NCBI GenBank assembly: GCA_951804985.1
Contig: OX638133.1
Span: 23,094,963 to 23,158,962 of the forward strand
Reading direction: 5' to 3'
DNA from: Dryomyza anilis
Lineage: Eukaryota; Arthropoda; Insecta; Diptera; Dryomyzidae
Length of the DNA stretch: 64,000 nt
Shown here: positions 11,201 to 23,085 of the stretch, one piece after another
Position numbering within the stretch: position 1 is the first letter of the stretch
How the letters are laid out: every line of letters starts with the position of its first letter
Notes under the pieces: generated by a model
Told to the model about the DNA's origin: nothing
Databases searched by the model: none
Seen by the model: the letters and a program-made list of their open reading frames with translations, nothing else
Program-made: the position numbers and the translations under genes

Positions 11201-12430
11201 TTGATTTTGTACAGTAAAATTAAACACAATCATTTTTCTTAACACTTGAATTTCACACCAAATTGTACGGATTATTTTCCGAACAACTATTTGTTCGATA
11301 ATTCAGCATCGAAAAAGTTCGGAACTGAAAATATTCTTTCTCATAAATTAAATGAAATCTTCTTCAAATGATAATTCTTCCCCGAACAGCAAATAGTTTT
11401 CCGAGACAATAATTCCCAGATAAATATTCCATAAGATAATTACTCTCTAGACACTTCTTCCCAGTGACCATTTTTTTCCAGACAATTCTTCCTCGGACAA
11501 CTCTTAGTCGGAAAATTTATTCCCGAGAAAATTCTTATACGACATAAATTTTTGCTGATATTTCTAGCTTGTCATCCGCTAAATAATTTATTCCAATACA
11601 GTTTTTTCCAAGGCAATTATAATCCGGATTATTCTTTCTCAAAACAATTATTTACTGGAAATAATCTTTCTCATAAATGAAATGAGATTTCTTCCACGGA
11701 ACAATTATTTCCCGGATAAACACTAATCTCGAGGCAATAAATTGTGCCACGAGTTTCACTTCTCGTTCGAGACAATTTTTCATCTCAAAACAATTCGTAG
11801 CCGAAAAATTATTATCCGAGAAAATTCTTCAACGAGATAAATCTTAACCGGTCACATAGAAAGTTTCTCGAGACAATAATTTCCAGTTAATTATATCACG
11901 AGATAATTATATACTGGGCACTTCTTCTCTGCAATAATTTTTTCAAAACAATGCTTCTGCGGACAACACTAAGAAGGACAATTCTTATTCGAAAAAATGC
12001 TCTTAATAATTCTTGGCTGACATTTCTAAATAGTCATACCCTAAACAAATTTTTCCCGAATAATTTATTCTCAAAACATTTATTTACTGGCAATACCCTC
12101 TTACTCATAAATGAAATGAGAATTATTTGACGGGACAATTCTACCCCGGACAAACAACAGTCTCGAGACAATAAATTCCAGATAAATATTCCACAAGATA
12201 AATGTTCTCGTTACACTTCTTTTTCGAAACGATTTTTCTGAAGATAATTCATCTCAAGACAATTCTTCTGCGGACAACTCTTAGCCGAACAATTATTATC
12301 CGAGTAAATTCTTCGACGAGATAATTCTTCACCGGGCACCTAGTACTTCCAAAGACAAATATTCTCTGAAACAATTCATTCAAAGACAACTCTTCCCCAA
12401 ACACATAATTCTTCCCCGTGTAGAATTGAC
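11200..12430 (+). repeat. Degenerate GACAATTCTTC-type repeat field
   Basis: Dozens of diverged copies of a short motif around GAGACAATTCTTCCCC / CCGGACAACTCTTAG, with irregular 17-30 bp spacing. The motif continues in the opposite orientation (GAATTGTCCGG) at about 12,830-12,960, on the other side of a MITE. No gene. Confidence 0.6.
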
Positions 12431-12462
12431 CGAGGACGAATTATCAATGAAAGAATGTTCAT

Positions 12463-12825
12463 ATCGTTACGAGATCAATTCCGATATCGAACACGATATC
12501 GAATCCGTTCTCATAACGATTTCGATCGTCAAATCGGACCTACATCGAAACGTTTTGTCGGAGTTTTCTCGATACGAGACATTTTTCGAAATCGGAACGA
12601 TATCGAAGAAAATAATGAATGAATCGAAGAAAAAAAAAATTGCTGAGAAAAATATTGCGTTATCGTTTTGATAAATGTTTAATTATCGTATCTTGCCAAT
12701 GTATTTGAATGTACGAACATTTTTAAAAATTAGAATCCAGAAAGCAACGAGATCGAACTTTTTTATCGAAGTTATTCGAGAAAGCATCGAGACATCGAAG
12801 TTCTCCGAGACATGGCAGACTGGGT
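12463..12825 (+). mobile_element. MITE family M1, copy a (left end eroded)
   Basis: The family is defined by ACCCAGTATGCCAT at one end and CATGGCAGACTGGGT at the other. Its interior is full of ATCGATATCG, TCTCGATACGAGA and CAACGAGATCGAACTTTTTT. This copy keeps the right end (to 12,825) but not a clean left end. Related inverted end fragments are at about 13,033-13,076 and 13,141-13,182. Confidence 0.65.
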
Positions 12826-13199
12826 TGTAGCTGGGAATAATTGTCAAGGGTTAGTATTTTGTCGGGGCGTATTGACGAGTAAGAATTGGCTCGTGATGAA
12901 TTGTCCGGAAAAGAATTGTCAATTGAAGAATTCTTATCTCGGGTAAGAATTGTCTGGCCGGCTTCAGCAGTCCAGAGGTAGCACGCTGGACTTGCATTCT
13001 GCAGGTCTCTGATTATAATCTTCTTTTTTTCGCATTGATCTCGTAACGATTTCGAAACGAATGGCATACTGGGAAGGTCCAATTTGGGTCGATATCGCAT
13101 CGAGAAAGAGTTCGATGTAGTGTGAATATTCGAGCATCTCACATTGATCTCGCAACGATAACGAAATGAATGACATACTGCGTTTTAATATCTTTTAGA

Positions 13200-14788
13200 G
13201 GGTTATTGAGGTTGAATCTAGAATTTAATTTCATTTGACGACTTGTGAAATGAGCCAAGAATAGAGAAGAACAGACTTTAAGTCTCAACATTTAGTGTAA
13301 TTATATAGATTTGGAAATCATAATCAAATATATTTTGGAGGCGAAGTATAGTCTGATAAAATAGGACTCATTTTTGTGTGGAAAAATTTGTAAAATTTTT
13401 ATAATGGGAATACAGATTTGTACAGAATATATTATTTCCCAAAACATTGCTACATTTTCAATCTCATTTTGCTGATGATGAAACAGCAACTGATTGAAAG
13501 TCGCACCATCCAATGCTGGATGCCGTCAGCAACAGGTGAATCGTGACACAGAAATATGACCCGCTGGTGGCAACTGCAACTTTTTGTGCGCATCACCGCC
13601 AGCAACATGTTGGCGTGTAAATGTTGCAGGTATTTTTGCCCAAGAATTCGCACGATGTTGCGGCCCAAAGAATTTGTGTAGCAACTAGTTGTGCGCGGGG
13701 CTGAAAGTTAACTTTTTGCTGGTTGGTTTTTGGTAAAGCAGGCAGGAAGCGAACTTACCAATAATACACAAACCGCTAACAAACACAACAGCAACAATAA
13801 CAGAAACAATAACAACATGTGCAACAATAAAACTACGCAAACGCACCAGTCGAAAATTCTTAAGATGCCTGTGCCGCCGCCGCCTGGTCACAGTGCGTCT
13901 GGCGGCGAACGGCTTTGATGTGCCGTTCACCGCAGTTGGCTCTCATCAAAGAAGTGTCGTGCGCGGTCCTCGTCCATCGTCATAGTCACAGCCGGCAACG
14001 TCACCGGCAACGTCATCGCCAACAGTCGCATCCGCCTGATGCTGGCCATTTACTGACCAGACCGAGCACCGTCCGCAATGACTTGTTTTCGTCCAACGCA
14101 ACGTCGCAATGAGTGGACTTCGGGAAGCTTTGCATTCCGCAAGTGTTAAAGCAGCTGCGAACGGAGAAACGAATGAACGAACGAACGAAGTTATGTTTGG
14201 AGGGATTAACGAAAGAAAATTCTCACAATTCCCTGTTGTGACACGGACGCAGTCGTTTGGTTACCTCGCTGACTGACGGACTGGCTGATGGACGTACGAG
14301 CAGACTTCACGATAGACTTCAGTCGGTTGCTGCTTTGAAAATGCAACAGCACAACCGACACGTTTGATTGGATTCACCAGAGAGATGGACGGATGGATGG
14401 ATGAATGGACTGATCGATGGTTGAATGTTTAGATGTACGTCTTGTTCTATGAGATCCGCCAAATGTTTGCGTTCAAATTATTTGCTTGTCAAGCATCATT
14501 GTTTTCGTTATGCGCTTCAAGCTGATTCCAGTTGATGCTGTCGCTTCTTTGCATTCCGCGCTTTTCAGTATTTATGCGGCCCATTAAACGTCTATGGGCA
14601 GCTCGTAAATCCAGTCGGATTCCGTCATGCAAAACTTTGGGTTTATCTCCTTTGTTGCGCGGTTTAGAAATGAGACAGTGTTGCGATGTTACCACACAAA
14701 AAAATATTTTTGGAAATCGGATTAAAATAAAGAAAAATTTAGTTGTAACAACCGACTTTATATGGTTAAAACAAAACTTATTATAACT
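13200..14788. other. Non-repetitive, relatively GC-rich segment
   Basis: Contains CAACAA/AACAATAA runs near 13,780-13,820, CCGCCGCCGCC near 13,875 and GAACGAACGAACGAA near 14,172. Several short frames overlap on both strands, and none carries a recognisable domain. It could be intronic or regulatory DNA of a gene outside the window. Confidence 0.35.
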
Positions 14789-15172
14789 ACCCAGTATGCC
14801 TTTCGTATCGATATAGTTACGAGATCAATGGGAGTAGATTGAGAAACCACGATATCGGAACCGTTCTCGTAACAAAATCGAGCGTCAAATTGGACCTAGA
14901 TGGTTAGTAGATATCGAAACGTTCCGTCAGAGTTTTCTCGATACGAGAAATTTTTCGAAATTAGAATGATATCGAAGAAAAAATTGATCAAAGTTCGAGA
15001 TTGCTGCGATAAATATTTCGATATCGATTTGATAAATGTTTAAATATCATATCTTGTCAATGAATTTGAATGTACGAATATTTTTAAAAATTAGAATCCA
15101 GAAAGCAACGAGATCGAACTTTTTTATCGAAGTTATTCGAGAAAGTTTCGAAGCATCGAAGGTCTCCGAGAA
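14789..15172 (+). mobile_element. MITE family M1, copy b (right end lost)
   Basis: Starts with ACCCAGTATGCC and follows the family to GAAGGTCTCCGAGAAA. The terminal CATGGCAGACTGGGT is missing, and within about 100 bp the DNA becomes a pure pyrimidine tract. Confidence 0.7.
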
Positions 15173-15272
15173 ATCTATTTATAACTTATCTTTATATCTA
15201 TCTTTTATTATATCGTTCGTTCTATCTTCTATCTTCCTTACTAATTTTCTTTTTTCATTCATTCATTCTTTG

Positions 15273-16340
15273 TTTTTCTTTTCTTTTCATTTCTTTTCTT
15301 TTCTTTTCTTTTCTTTTCTTTTCTTTTCTTTTCTTTTCTTTTCTTTTCTTTTCTTTTCTTTTCTTTTCTTTTCTTTTCTTTTCTTTTCTTTTCTTTCTTT
15401 TCTTTCTTTTCTTTCTTTTCTTTCTTTTCTTTCTTTTCTTTCTTTTCTTTCTTTTCTTTCTTTTCTTTCTTTTCTTTCTTTTCTTTCTTTTCTTTCTTTT
15501 CTTTCTTTTCTTTCTTTTCTTTCTTTTCTTTCTTTTCTTTCTTTTCTTTCTTTTCTTTCTTTTCTTTCTTTTCTTTCTTTTCTTTCTTTTCTTTCTTTTC
15601 TTTCTTTTCTTTCTTTTCTTTCTTTTCTTTCTTTTCTTTCTTTTCTTTCTTTTCTTTCTTTTCTTTCTTTTCTTTCTTTTCTTTCTTTTCTTTCTTTTCT
15701 TTCTTTTCTTTCTTTTCTTTCTTTTCTTTCTTTTCTTTCTTTTCTTTCTTTTCTTTCTTTTCTTTCTTTTCTTTCTTTTCTTTCTTTTCTTTCTTTTCTT
15801 TCTTTTCTTTCTTTTCTTTCTTTCTTTTCTTTCTTTTCTTTCTTTTCTTTCTTTTCTTTCTTTTCTTTCTTTTCTTTCTTTTCTTTCTTTTCTTTCTTTT
15901 CTTTCTTTTCTTTCTTTTCTTTCTTTTCTTTCTTTTCTTTCTTTTCTTTCTTTTCTTTCTTTTCTTTCTTTTCTTTCTTTTCTTTCTTTTCTTTCTTTTC
16001 TTTCTTTTCTTTCTTTTCTTTCTTTTCTTTCTTTTCTTTCTTTTCTTTCTTTTCTTTCTTTTCTTTCTTTTCTTTCTTTTCTTTCTTTCTTTTCTTTCTT
16101 TTCTTTCTTTTCTTTCTTTTCTTTCTTTTCTTTCTTTTCTTTCTTTTCTTTCTTTTCTTTCTTTTCTTTCTTTTCTTTCTTTTCTTTCTTTTCTTTCTTT
16201 TCTTTCTTTTCTTTCTTTTCTTTCTTTTCTTTCTTTTCTTTCTTTTCTTTCTTTTCTTTCTTTTCTTTCTTTTCTTTCCTTATTTCTTTTTATTCTTTTC
16301 ATTCTTTTCATTGTTTTCATTTTTTTCATTCTTTTCATAC
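15273..16340 (+). repeat. 1-kb polypyrimidine microsatellite (TTTTC / TTTTCTTTC)n
   Basis: Roughly 110 bp of TTTTC pentamer, then about 890 bp of a 9-bp TTTTCTTTC unit with two slips (near 15,820 and 16,085), then decayed TTTTCATTC units. The tract is strictly pyrimidine on the plus strand over nearly 1 kb. Stop-free frames of 451 residues (plus, Phe/Leu/Ser) and 359 residues (minus, Lys/Glu/Arg) result from the repeat and are not genes. Confidence 0.97.
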
Positions 16341-16908
16341 TTTCGCCTTTTAATACTATTTTTGTATTTAATACTTAAAAATGTGTCTTAAAAGACAACC
16401 CTGAGTATTTCAATTCTAGAAACGCACTGCAGTTTGCACGTTCACATCGCGGAAACAACACGCCTGCATTGGAATGCATTACGCACGACAGGCGGTGCAG
16501 TGGGATAGAGGCTGGAACTCGACCAGAATTGGCGGCTTCTTTGACGTTAATCGGCAAACTACGCGTTCCGCCAGTGTATTTGAAACATTTACAGTCAGCG
16601 CTTACACTAGTTTCCGAGTAACTTTAATGACTTAGTTTCCAGTGGTTCTTCAAGGCTAGACCACAATTAAAGATATGTTAGATGATTAAAACTGTCAGAG
16701 GTTTCCAAGTGTGAGACCTCAAAATTAAAGTCTTAAAGTAGTGTTCAAGAGTATACTCTGGATTTATAAGAGACAATTCCCAAATTATATTATGTTTATG
16801 AGATTCTATAAAATTTATATTCAAAATAGCATCGAAATCAAAACCGTTTGTTTACAAATTGCATACGAAATTCGATCGGAATTCGATCTAAAGCTGGATC
16901 ATGACCCT
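16341..16908. other. Non-repetitive spacer
   Basis: Mixed-composition DNA with no recognised gene. From about 16,690 it shows loose TCTAAAGT/TTAAAGT repeats like those at 17,620-17,950. Confidence 0.35.
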
Positions 16909-17201
16909 ACCTAGTATGTCATTTGTTTCGATTTCTTTACGAGATCAATGCGAGTTGAATCGGAAATTTTCGTAATCGGTACAAAACTGAAACAAAAAAA
17001 TAATTAAAATTAGAGATTTCTTGGAAAAATAATGCAATATCGATGTGATAATTGTTTAGATATCGTATATTTTCAAAGAATTTCAAAGTTTTACAGATTA
17101 TAAAAATTAGAGACGATAAAGTAACGAGATCGAACTATTTGTAGATATTATTAGAAAAAGCTTCGAGGCATCGAAGGTCTCCGCGACTTGTTAGACTGGG
17201 T
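16909..17201 (+). mobile_element. MITE family M1, copy c
   Basis: Starts ACCTAGTATGTCATTTG and ends GTTAGACTGGGT. Shorter than other copies because of an internal deletion of the ATCGATATC-rich part. It lies 15 bp from the inverted copy d. Confidence 0.7.
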
Positions 17202-17216
17202 ATGTTTTAAAATATG

Positions 17217-17615
17217 ACCCAGTCTGCCATGTCTCGGATACATTCGATATCTCGAAGCTTTCTCGAATAACATCGATGAAAAAGTTCGATCTCGTTGCTT
17301 TCTCGATTCTAATTTTTTAACATTTTCGTACATTGAAATTCTTTGAAAAGATACGATATTTAAACATTTATCAAATCGATATCGCAATATTTTTCGCAGA
17401 AATCTCGAACTTTGATCATTTTTTTCTTCGATATCGTTCCGATTTCGAAAAATTTCTCGTATCGAGAAAACTCCGACAGAACGTTCCGATATCTACCTAC
17501 CATCTAGGTCCAATTTGACGCTCGATATGGTTACGAGAACGGGTCCGATATAGTGTGATTTCTCCATCTACTCGCAATGATCTCGTAACGAAATCGATAC
17601 GAATGGCATACTGGG
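17217..17615 (-). mobile_element. MITE family M1, copy d (full length)
   Basis: The best copy in the window, about 399 bp. It runs from ACCCAGTCTGCCATG to GAATGGCATACTGGGG, in opposite orientation to copy c. A further partial copy lies at 54,872-55,119. No coding capacity. Confidence 0.8.
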
Positions 17616-17619
17616 GAGC

Positions 17620-17960
17620 TCTTAAAATATGAGCTCTAAAAGACGAGAAAGTATGAGATTCTAAAGTGTGAAAATCTAAATTATGAAGTTTGAATGAGTT
17701 TCCAAAGAACGATGTTAAAATATTAAACCTCATCGAATACAATTTTCAAGTTAAAAATACATTTTCTAAATTACAAAATAAAAGTTTTAAAATATGGAAA
17801 TACTAAAGTCGGAGAAATGAAAAGTGAGTTTCTAAAGTGCAAGTTTCCTATTTTAAATGTCCTTAATGAAAGGTGGGATTCTAAAGTATGAAGTTCTAAA
17901 AAAGTATGTTCTAAAGTTGAAATTGTAACGATGTTAAAAACTAATAATGTAGGAGATTAT
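17620..17960. repeat. Degenerate TTCTAAAGTATGA repeat
   Basis: Repeated TTCTAAAGT(A/G)TGA-like phrases at irregular 15-30 bp spacing. No gene. Confidence 0.5.
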
Positions 17961-18150
17961 ATGAAATGTGTGAGTTAAGTGTGGTCTGATTCGGTAAAAA
18001 CAAAAGGTAATTTAAATCGTACATTTTGTAATAATGATTATACGGTGCGACACCAAAAATATACAAAAACGTAGACCTATATTTTTGGATAGGCATCGAA
18101 AAACAATGAATATTCTCATTTACGGATTTTCCTTATCACTTCGAGTTTTT

Positions 18151-18870
18151 TTATACCCTACACTAAGAGTGAAAGGGTATATTCAGTTTGGTACGCCGTT
18201 TGTAACACCCAGAAGGAAGCATCTCCGGTATGGAAAAGTATATATATTCTTGATCAGCATGACCTCCTGAGTCGATTTATCGATGTCCGTCTGTCTGTCT
18301 GTCCGTCTGTCTGTCTGTCTGTTGAAATCCCTACTACTTTTAAAATTGAAGAGCTAGATAAATGAAACTTATAACTTAGATTACTAATATACCTACGCTG
18401 TATGTGCGAAAAAATTGGCGAGATCGGTCCATTGTGACCTATGATCCGACCACTTATGTTTAAATACCTCATATAAAATGTACATATAAAGATCAATTTT
18501 TATGTATACGTGCTTAGGTAAACTTTTTTGGTCAAATATATATTGACATCATGCTCAAATACATGGTAATAATGTTTTCCGGCGAAAAGACTTGTGGTTC
18601 ACAAAAAAAAAATCGAAATTCGATACACCTACCCATTTGTAAATATGGGTATCAAATGAATGGAAATTCTTCAGCGATTGAATGTTTGTAGTTATTTTCA
18701 GGATTCGTATACCCTGGTGACCTATATATCACTTTGAATGGTAACCACACATATGTGTAGGGTATTTATAGTCGGCTTAGACCGACTACAATTTTGATAA
18801 TCCTAACTATCATAATTACACCTACTTTAAAATTTCCCATGTAATCTAACCTTCCCAACTGGTTTTTTTT
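18151..18870 (+). mobile_element. mini-me/DINE-1-like Helentron copy
   Basis: The fullest plus-strand copy. It has TATACCCTACACTAAGAGTG, the TATATATATTCTTGATCAGC block, GAGTCGATTTATCGATGTCC, a (GTCT/GTCC)n microsatellite at about 18,286-18,322, and a long variable arm that includes AAATGGGTATCAAATGAA-like text (reverse strand at 51.9 kb). It ends near CTTCCCAACTGG. The core with adjoining TA and GTCY proto-microsatellites is the known mini-me architecture of Diptera. Confidence 0.8.
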
Positions 18871-18872
18871 TG

Positions 18873-19532
18873 TAATTTCAACTTCTGTGTACAAATTTGC
18901 ATTTTCCTACCATGAGTTACTTATGTAATTAAAACTGATTATCTACGCAAGTTATTTGAAAACTGTAAAAACCCTTTGAAAATCCTGAAAAAAAATCTAA
19001 ATTTTTGTTGATTTTTGTTGGGACGTTTAATATTTCCATACATATAAATACATACAAATTTGGAAAATATATTTTTAAATATGACTCCGTAAAAATGCCT
19101 TCTTGTAATAAAGCACGAATATTTATAATAAAAAAAAATATATATTATGTGTTTTTCAGAAGATTCTTTTTAAGGACATACAATTTGAAGTGCAAGGCTA
19201 ATTACCTCTGACCAATTTTTCAGATAAGGAGATACAATTTTCGAAATCCAGTTTCATTAACTTTAAAATGACAGCACGATAGCGTTTATTGCATTTCTCG
19301 ATCAATAGATTTATACAAAGATGTATAAAAATTTGAATATTTTTGTCGTATAATTACCTATAACTCAGGTTTTTATAAACAGATTTTAATAAGTTAAAAA
19401 GTTTCGCTAAGCTAAATGTGTTAGTTCAACAAAAAGTTAAATAGATTTGCAATAACTTATGTATATGCTGAGTATTAGTTAAATAAGTACTCAAGGTAGG
19501 AAATGCAAATTTGCACACAGAAGTGAAAATTA
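18873..19532. mobile_element. TIR element, about 660 bp
   Basis: Imperfect terminal inverted repeats of about 90 bp: AATTTCAACTTCTGTGTACA with TTTGCATTTTCCTACC at the left, mirrored by GGTAGGAAATGCAAATTTGC with ACAGAAGTGAAAATT at the right. The interior is A+T-rich and non-coding. It abuts the end of the mini-me copy. Confidence 0.65.
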
Positions 19533-19594
19533 AAAAAAAAAACTCTAAGAAATTTTATAATTGAGGATATTCTTTGCTTTTTTAGAGGATATTC

Positions 19595-20627
19595 ATTTAT
19601 TGATTAGCATCATTATTTAAAAATATTTTGCCAAACATTAATTTGCCATATCCCTACAAACCATTTGACGTTAATTTTTCAATTCTATATAATAATGATA
19701 AATTTTAGATATAAAACTCAAAGTATTTGAAAATTTAGATACGTGTTCTTTATATCTTTGTCAAAAAATAAAATTTTCTGAACAAATAAAATTTGTTTAT
19801 CGACAATAAATCCATTTATGATATCATCTCGATATCTATAACGACAAAAACAACGATATCGTTTTAGACAAGTTCGTTTTTATTGAAAACCCTATCTTTT
19901 TCGTATCATTATAGATTATCGAAAACGACAATTTGAGCCTATAGATGATATCGTTTCGATATCGTAAAATTATCGTTTGGTTTGCTGGGATGTTAGTTGC
20001 TAGAGAAATGTTTGGCAAAATATTTTTAAATGATGATGCTAATCGATATGTGCTTTAAAAACAAACAATTCAAGCCTTTACACGACTAATTTATCTTTCA
20101 TCAATAAAGAGTTATGGCAATAAAACGAATAAATTGGAAAAATTGAAAATCTTGTCAATGCAAAAGGGCGAATCGTTTCGTTTTTTTGCCATAACTCTTT
20201 ATTGGTGCAAGATAAAATAGTGATGTAAAGGTATTAAATGTTTGCTTTCGAAGCACCTATTGATTGGCATTAATATATAAAAATATTTTACCAAACATTT
20301 TTCAAGCAAATGATAAAAATTCAAACAAATATTTTAAATAATGATGATGATCGATGGGTGCTACAAATACAAACAATAAATGCCGCTACACCACTATTTT
20401 ATCTTATACCAATAAAAAGTTATGGCAAAAAAAACGTTTACAGCATTTTCAAAATTTCCACACATTTCACACATTTTTGGAATTCGCCCTTTTGGTTTTG
20501 TCTTTTGTGGCTAGAAGCATCCTACAAAACCACACACAATTTTGACGCAGTATACTTGAGAAAAAACTACATTCAAAATGTAAAAAAACAATTGTCAAAA
20601 ATTACACATTCGCCCCTTTGGCATGAT
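19595..20627. mobile_element. Foldback-type repeat family D2, copy 1 (interrupted)
   Basis: Alternating inverted arms carry AAAGAGTTATGGCAA / TTGCCATAACTCTTTA, GCACCTATTGATTGGCATTA and CAAAAGGGCGAAT. A relative lies at about 42,900-43,360. MITE M3 copy 2 sits inside (19,652-19,989), and MITE M2 copy 2 interrupts the right edge (20,628-21,056), after which ATAGTGACGA continues the D2 sequence. Short open frames here are not genes. Confidence 0.6.
19652..19989 (+). mobile_element. MITE family M3, copy 2
   Basis: About 338 bp, from CCCTACAAACCATTTGACG to TCGTTTGGTTTGCTGGG, nested in the D2 repeat. The interior is rich in ATATCG and TATCGAAAACGA motifs, as in the other copies. Confidence 0.75.
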
Positions 20628-21056
20628 CCCTAGTACAAATTTGAGCGATGCGCCATCGGGAAATGATCGGGTTTTCGTTGGGTAATCCCTATTAGAGAAA
20701 ATATGATCATTGCCTTTGCATGCGCTTATCATGCTTACCATAGCAGAGTTTACATTATCTAAACAGTCAATGTTCCCGATCATAGCTACATTATTTGTTC
20801 CTGATAATGAAATTAGCATCAGGCAATGATCGAGATTTATGAGAGAAACCCTATTACGCTCGGACTCAGACAAGGCAATTGTCGGGTAAATATTAAAATG
20901 GGGAATTGCCCGATCAGTACATGATCATGGCCTGAGGTCAATACATGATCAGGACACTGCGTTACAAGGACATTATGGGCCTCGTCATATACCGATCATC
21001 TCAAATAATGACATGATCACTTCATGACCATGGCCCTACTAAAATATCTACTAGGG
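20628..21056 (-). mobile_element. MITE family M2, copy 2
   Basis: 429 bp, the inverted counterpart of 6546-6973, from CCCTAGTACAAATTT to ATATCTACTAGGG. It sits inside repeat D2. Compared with the uninterrupted D2 relative (CATGATAGTGACGA at about 43,348), the insertion duplicated AT. Confidence 0.8.
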
Positions 21057-22370
21057 ATAGTGACGACATTATCTCAAGTAATTTTAAAAATTATTAAAAA
21101 AAAAAGCTTGCAAATTTCACTGACTTTTTGAAACATCCATATGAACCTCACATGCACTTCCGTTTTCAGTAACGTCTGGATCACGTCCTATTTAATTGAT
21201 GTCTTTTCGTCTGGCCTGCAGAATTTTTTATTCTTTACGATTTTTAGTTCTATTGAAATACCACTCAAATATTACTTATATTCTACGATCTGGAGTTATA
21301 ATGCGAGACAAAAAAATTATAAAATTGTCCAACTATGATGTTTCAAAGTTCAAGAAGAAGTTGACTGATTCTGAAAGCTCAGAATGAATGCTGTTAAATA
21401 ATAGTCAACAATTTATTTGATTTTCCCACAAGACTAGCAACCAATTAAGCACGTTAATTGAATAATTAAACTAATAAATTAATTACCACTGCGTAAAAAA
21501 TCTCTCAGATAATATGTAACGTCGAGGAGCAGAGTCCCACGAAACCACTTGTCATCGGCGTCAGTTAAAATTAACCTAATGACTGCTTTAGTTAAACGCG
21601 TGTAACGGCACTTAAATCATGGCTAAAATGCAATTAAATCAATTACAACAATAATATGTAATAACAATGTTAACGACAACAACAATAACCACAACATCAA
21701 CAACATCATTATCAACACTTGAGGTTAATTGCAATTTTGCGTAGCCATATTGGCAGCAAAAACAACTCAAATATTTAATTTTTCATAGCGCCCTCTACAT
21801 GTGATTTTTTGCTGTTGATGCCGTCACTAATTTACCGCTAATTAGATTCTCAACAACATCAACCAGACCCCGTTGTATGACGTTGTGACTTTGTACAACA
21901 CAAACACAAACAACAACTACAACAAATGCAACAATATAAATACAAACAACAACGACAAACAACAACAACAAAAAGAAGATATAATCGCCACCATAATTTG
22001 CGCGCCGCCAATTAGCGAAGTTGAGACACAATTCATTGGCAACATGTTGCACGTTAAACGTTGACAGTTGACAGCTCGAGGGGCAAAGACTTCGACATCG
22101 ACTTGGACAACGGCTGGCTAATGATCATGTAATTTTGCAGGCGCAAACGATCGATCGAACGATATATCAATTTTAATAAATTTAATTGTTTGTTGATAAA
22201 GAAATAATCAGTTGTTGACAAATTGCGTACGAAATTAATTCGGTTGGTCGGTGGACTGCGCGAAACGTGTTTAACTCATGTTATTTATCGTTTTTGGTTG
22301 AACCATATAAAATAATTATTGCATTTATTATTAATGTTTATGCTATAGTAAAATTATAGTATTTACACTT
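21057..22370. other. Non-repetitive segment with CAA-rich runs
   Basis: Ordinary-composition DNA with repeated CAACAA/AACAAC text at 21,670-21,720 and 21,900-21,970, typical of dipteran intergenic or intronic DNA. No recognisable exon or RNA gene. Confidence 0.35.
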
Positions 22371-23085
22371 TTGAAAAATTTAAGCAAATTTAAAAAATAT
22401 TTTTTTAATTTTTTTATTTTTTTGTGTTTAAATATTTGTCTAAAAATTTAAATTATCAATAAAATTTAAATTTTTCGCGAAAAATTACACTAAAATTATT
22501 TTTTTATTTAAAATTTTCTCAAAAAAAAAAAAAAATCTTAAACAAATTTTCACCAAATATTCGTAAAAATGTAATTTACTTAAATTTCTTTCAAATTGGC
22601 ATTTTCTATAACAATTTAAATTTTCTCTAAAATAAAAAATATCACCAAAAAAAAAAAATGTACGCAAAAATTACTAAAAACTCCAATTTTGTCGAAATTG
22701 AAATATTTTTTTTCATCTAAAATTCAATTTTCATCTAAAATTTATTTTTGTAAAATTCAATTTCAATTTAAAATCAAATTTTACTAAAAATTCTAATTTT
22801 CACAATAAATTCAAAATCCCCAAAAATAAATCAAATTTTCTTTAAAAGAAAAATGTATCTACAAATTCCACTTTTCTTAAAAAACTAAAATATAAAATTT
22901 TTTGGAAACATTTAAATTTGTTCCCAAAAAAATTCAAATGTTCACATAAAAACCAAATGAGCATTAAAAAAATATTTCCACAAAAATTTCATTTTTTTAT
23001 TTTTTGTATTAAATTTTTTCTTATAATCCAACATTTCTCTAAAATTTCTAAAAACTCAAATTTTGTCTGAATATTTAAATTTTCA
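22370..23085. repeat. Diverged AAATTTTCTCTAAAAATTCAAATT field
   Basis: A+T-rich sequence made of degenerate phrases such as CAAATTTTCTCTAAAA, a decayed relative of the 19-bp minisatellite that follows. Confidence 0.45.

Noticed and set aside
12723..13142. 139-residue minus-strand frame
   Set aside because: Runs through the end of MITE M1 and the GAATTGTC repeat field.
15036..16391. 451-residue Phe/Leu/Ser frame and the 359-residue Lys/Glu/Arg frame on the other strand
   Set aside because: Pure consequence of a stop-free TTTTC/TTTTCTTTC microsatellite read on both strands.
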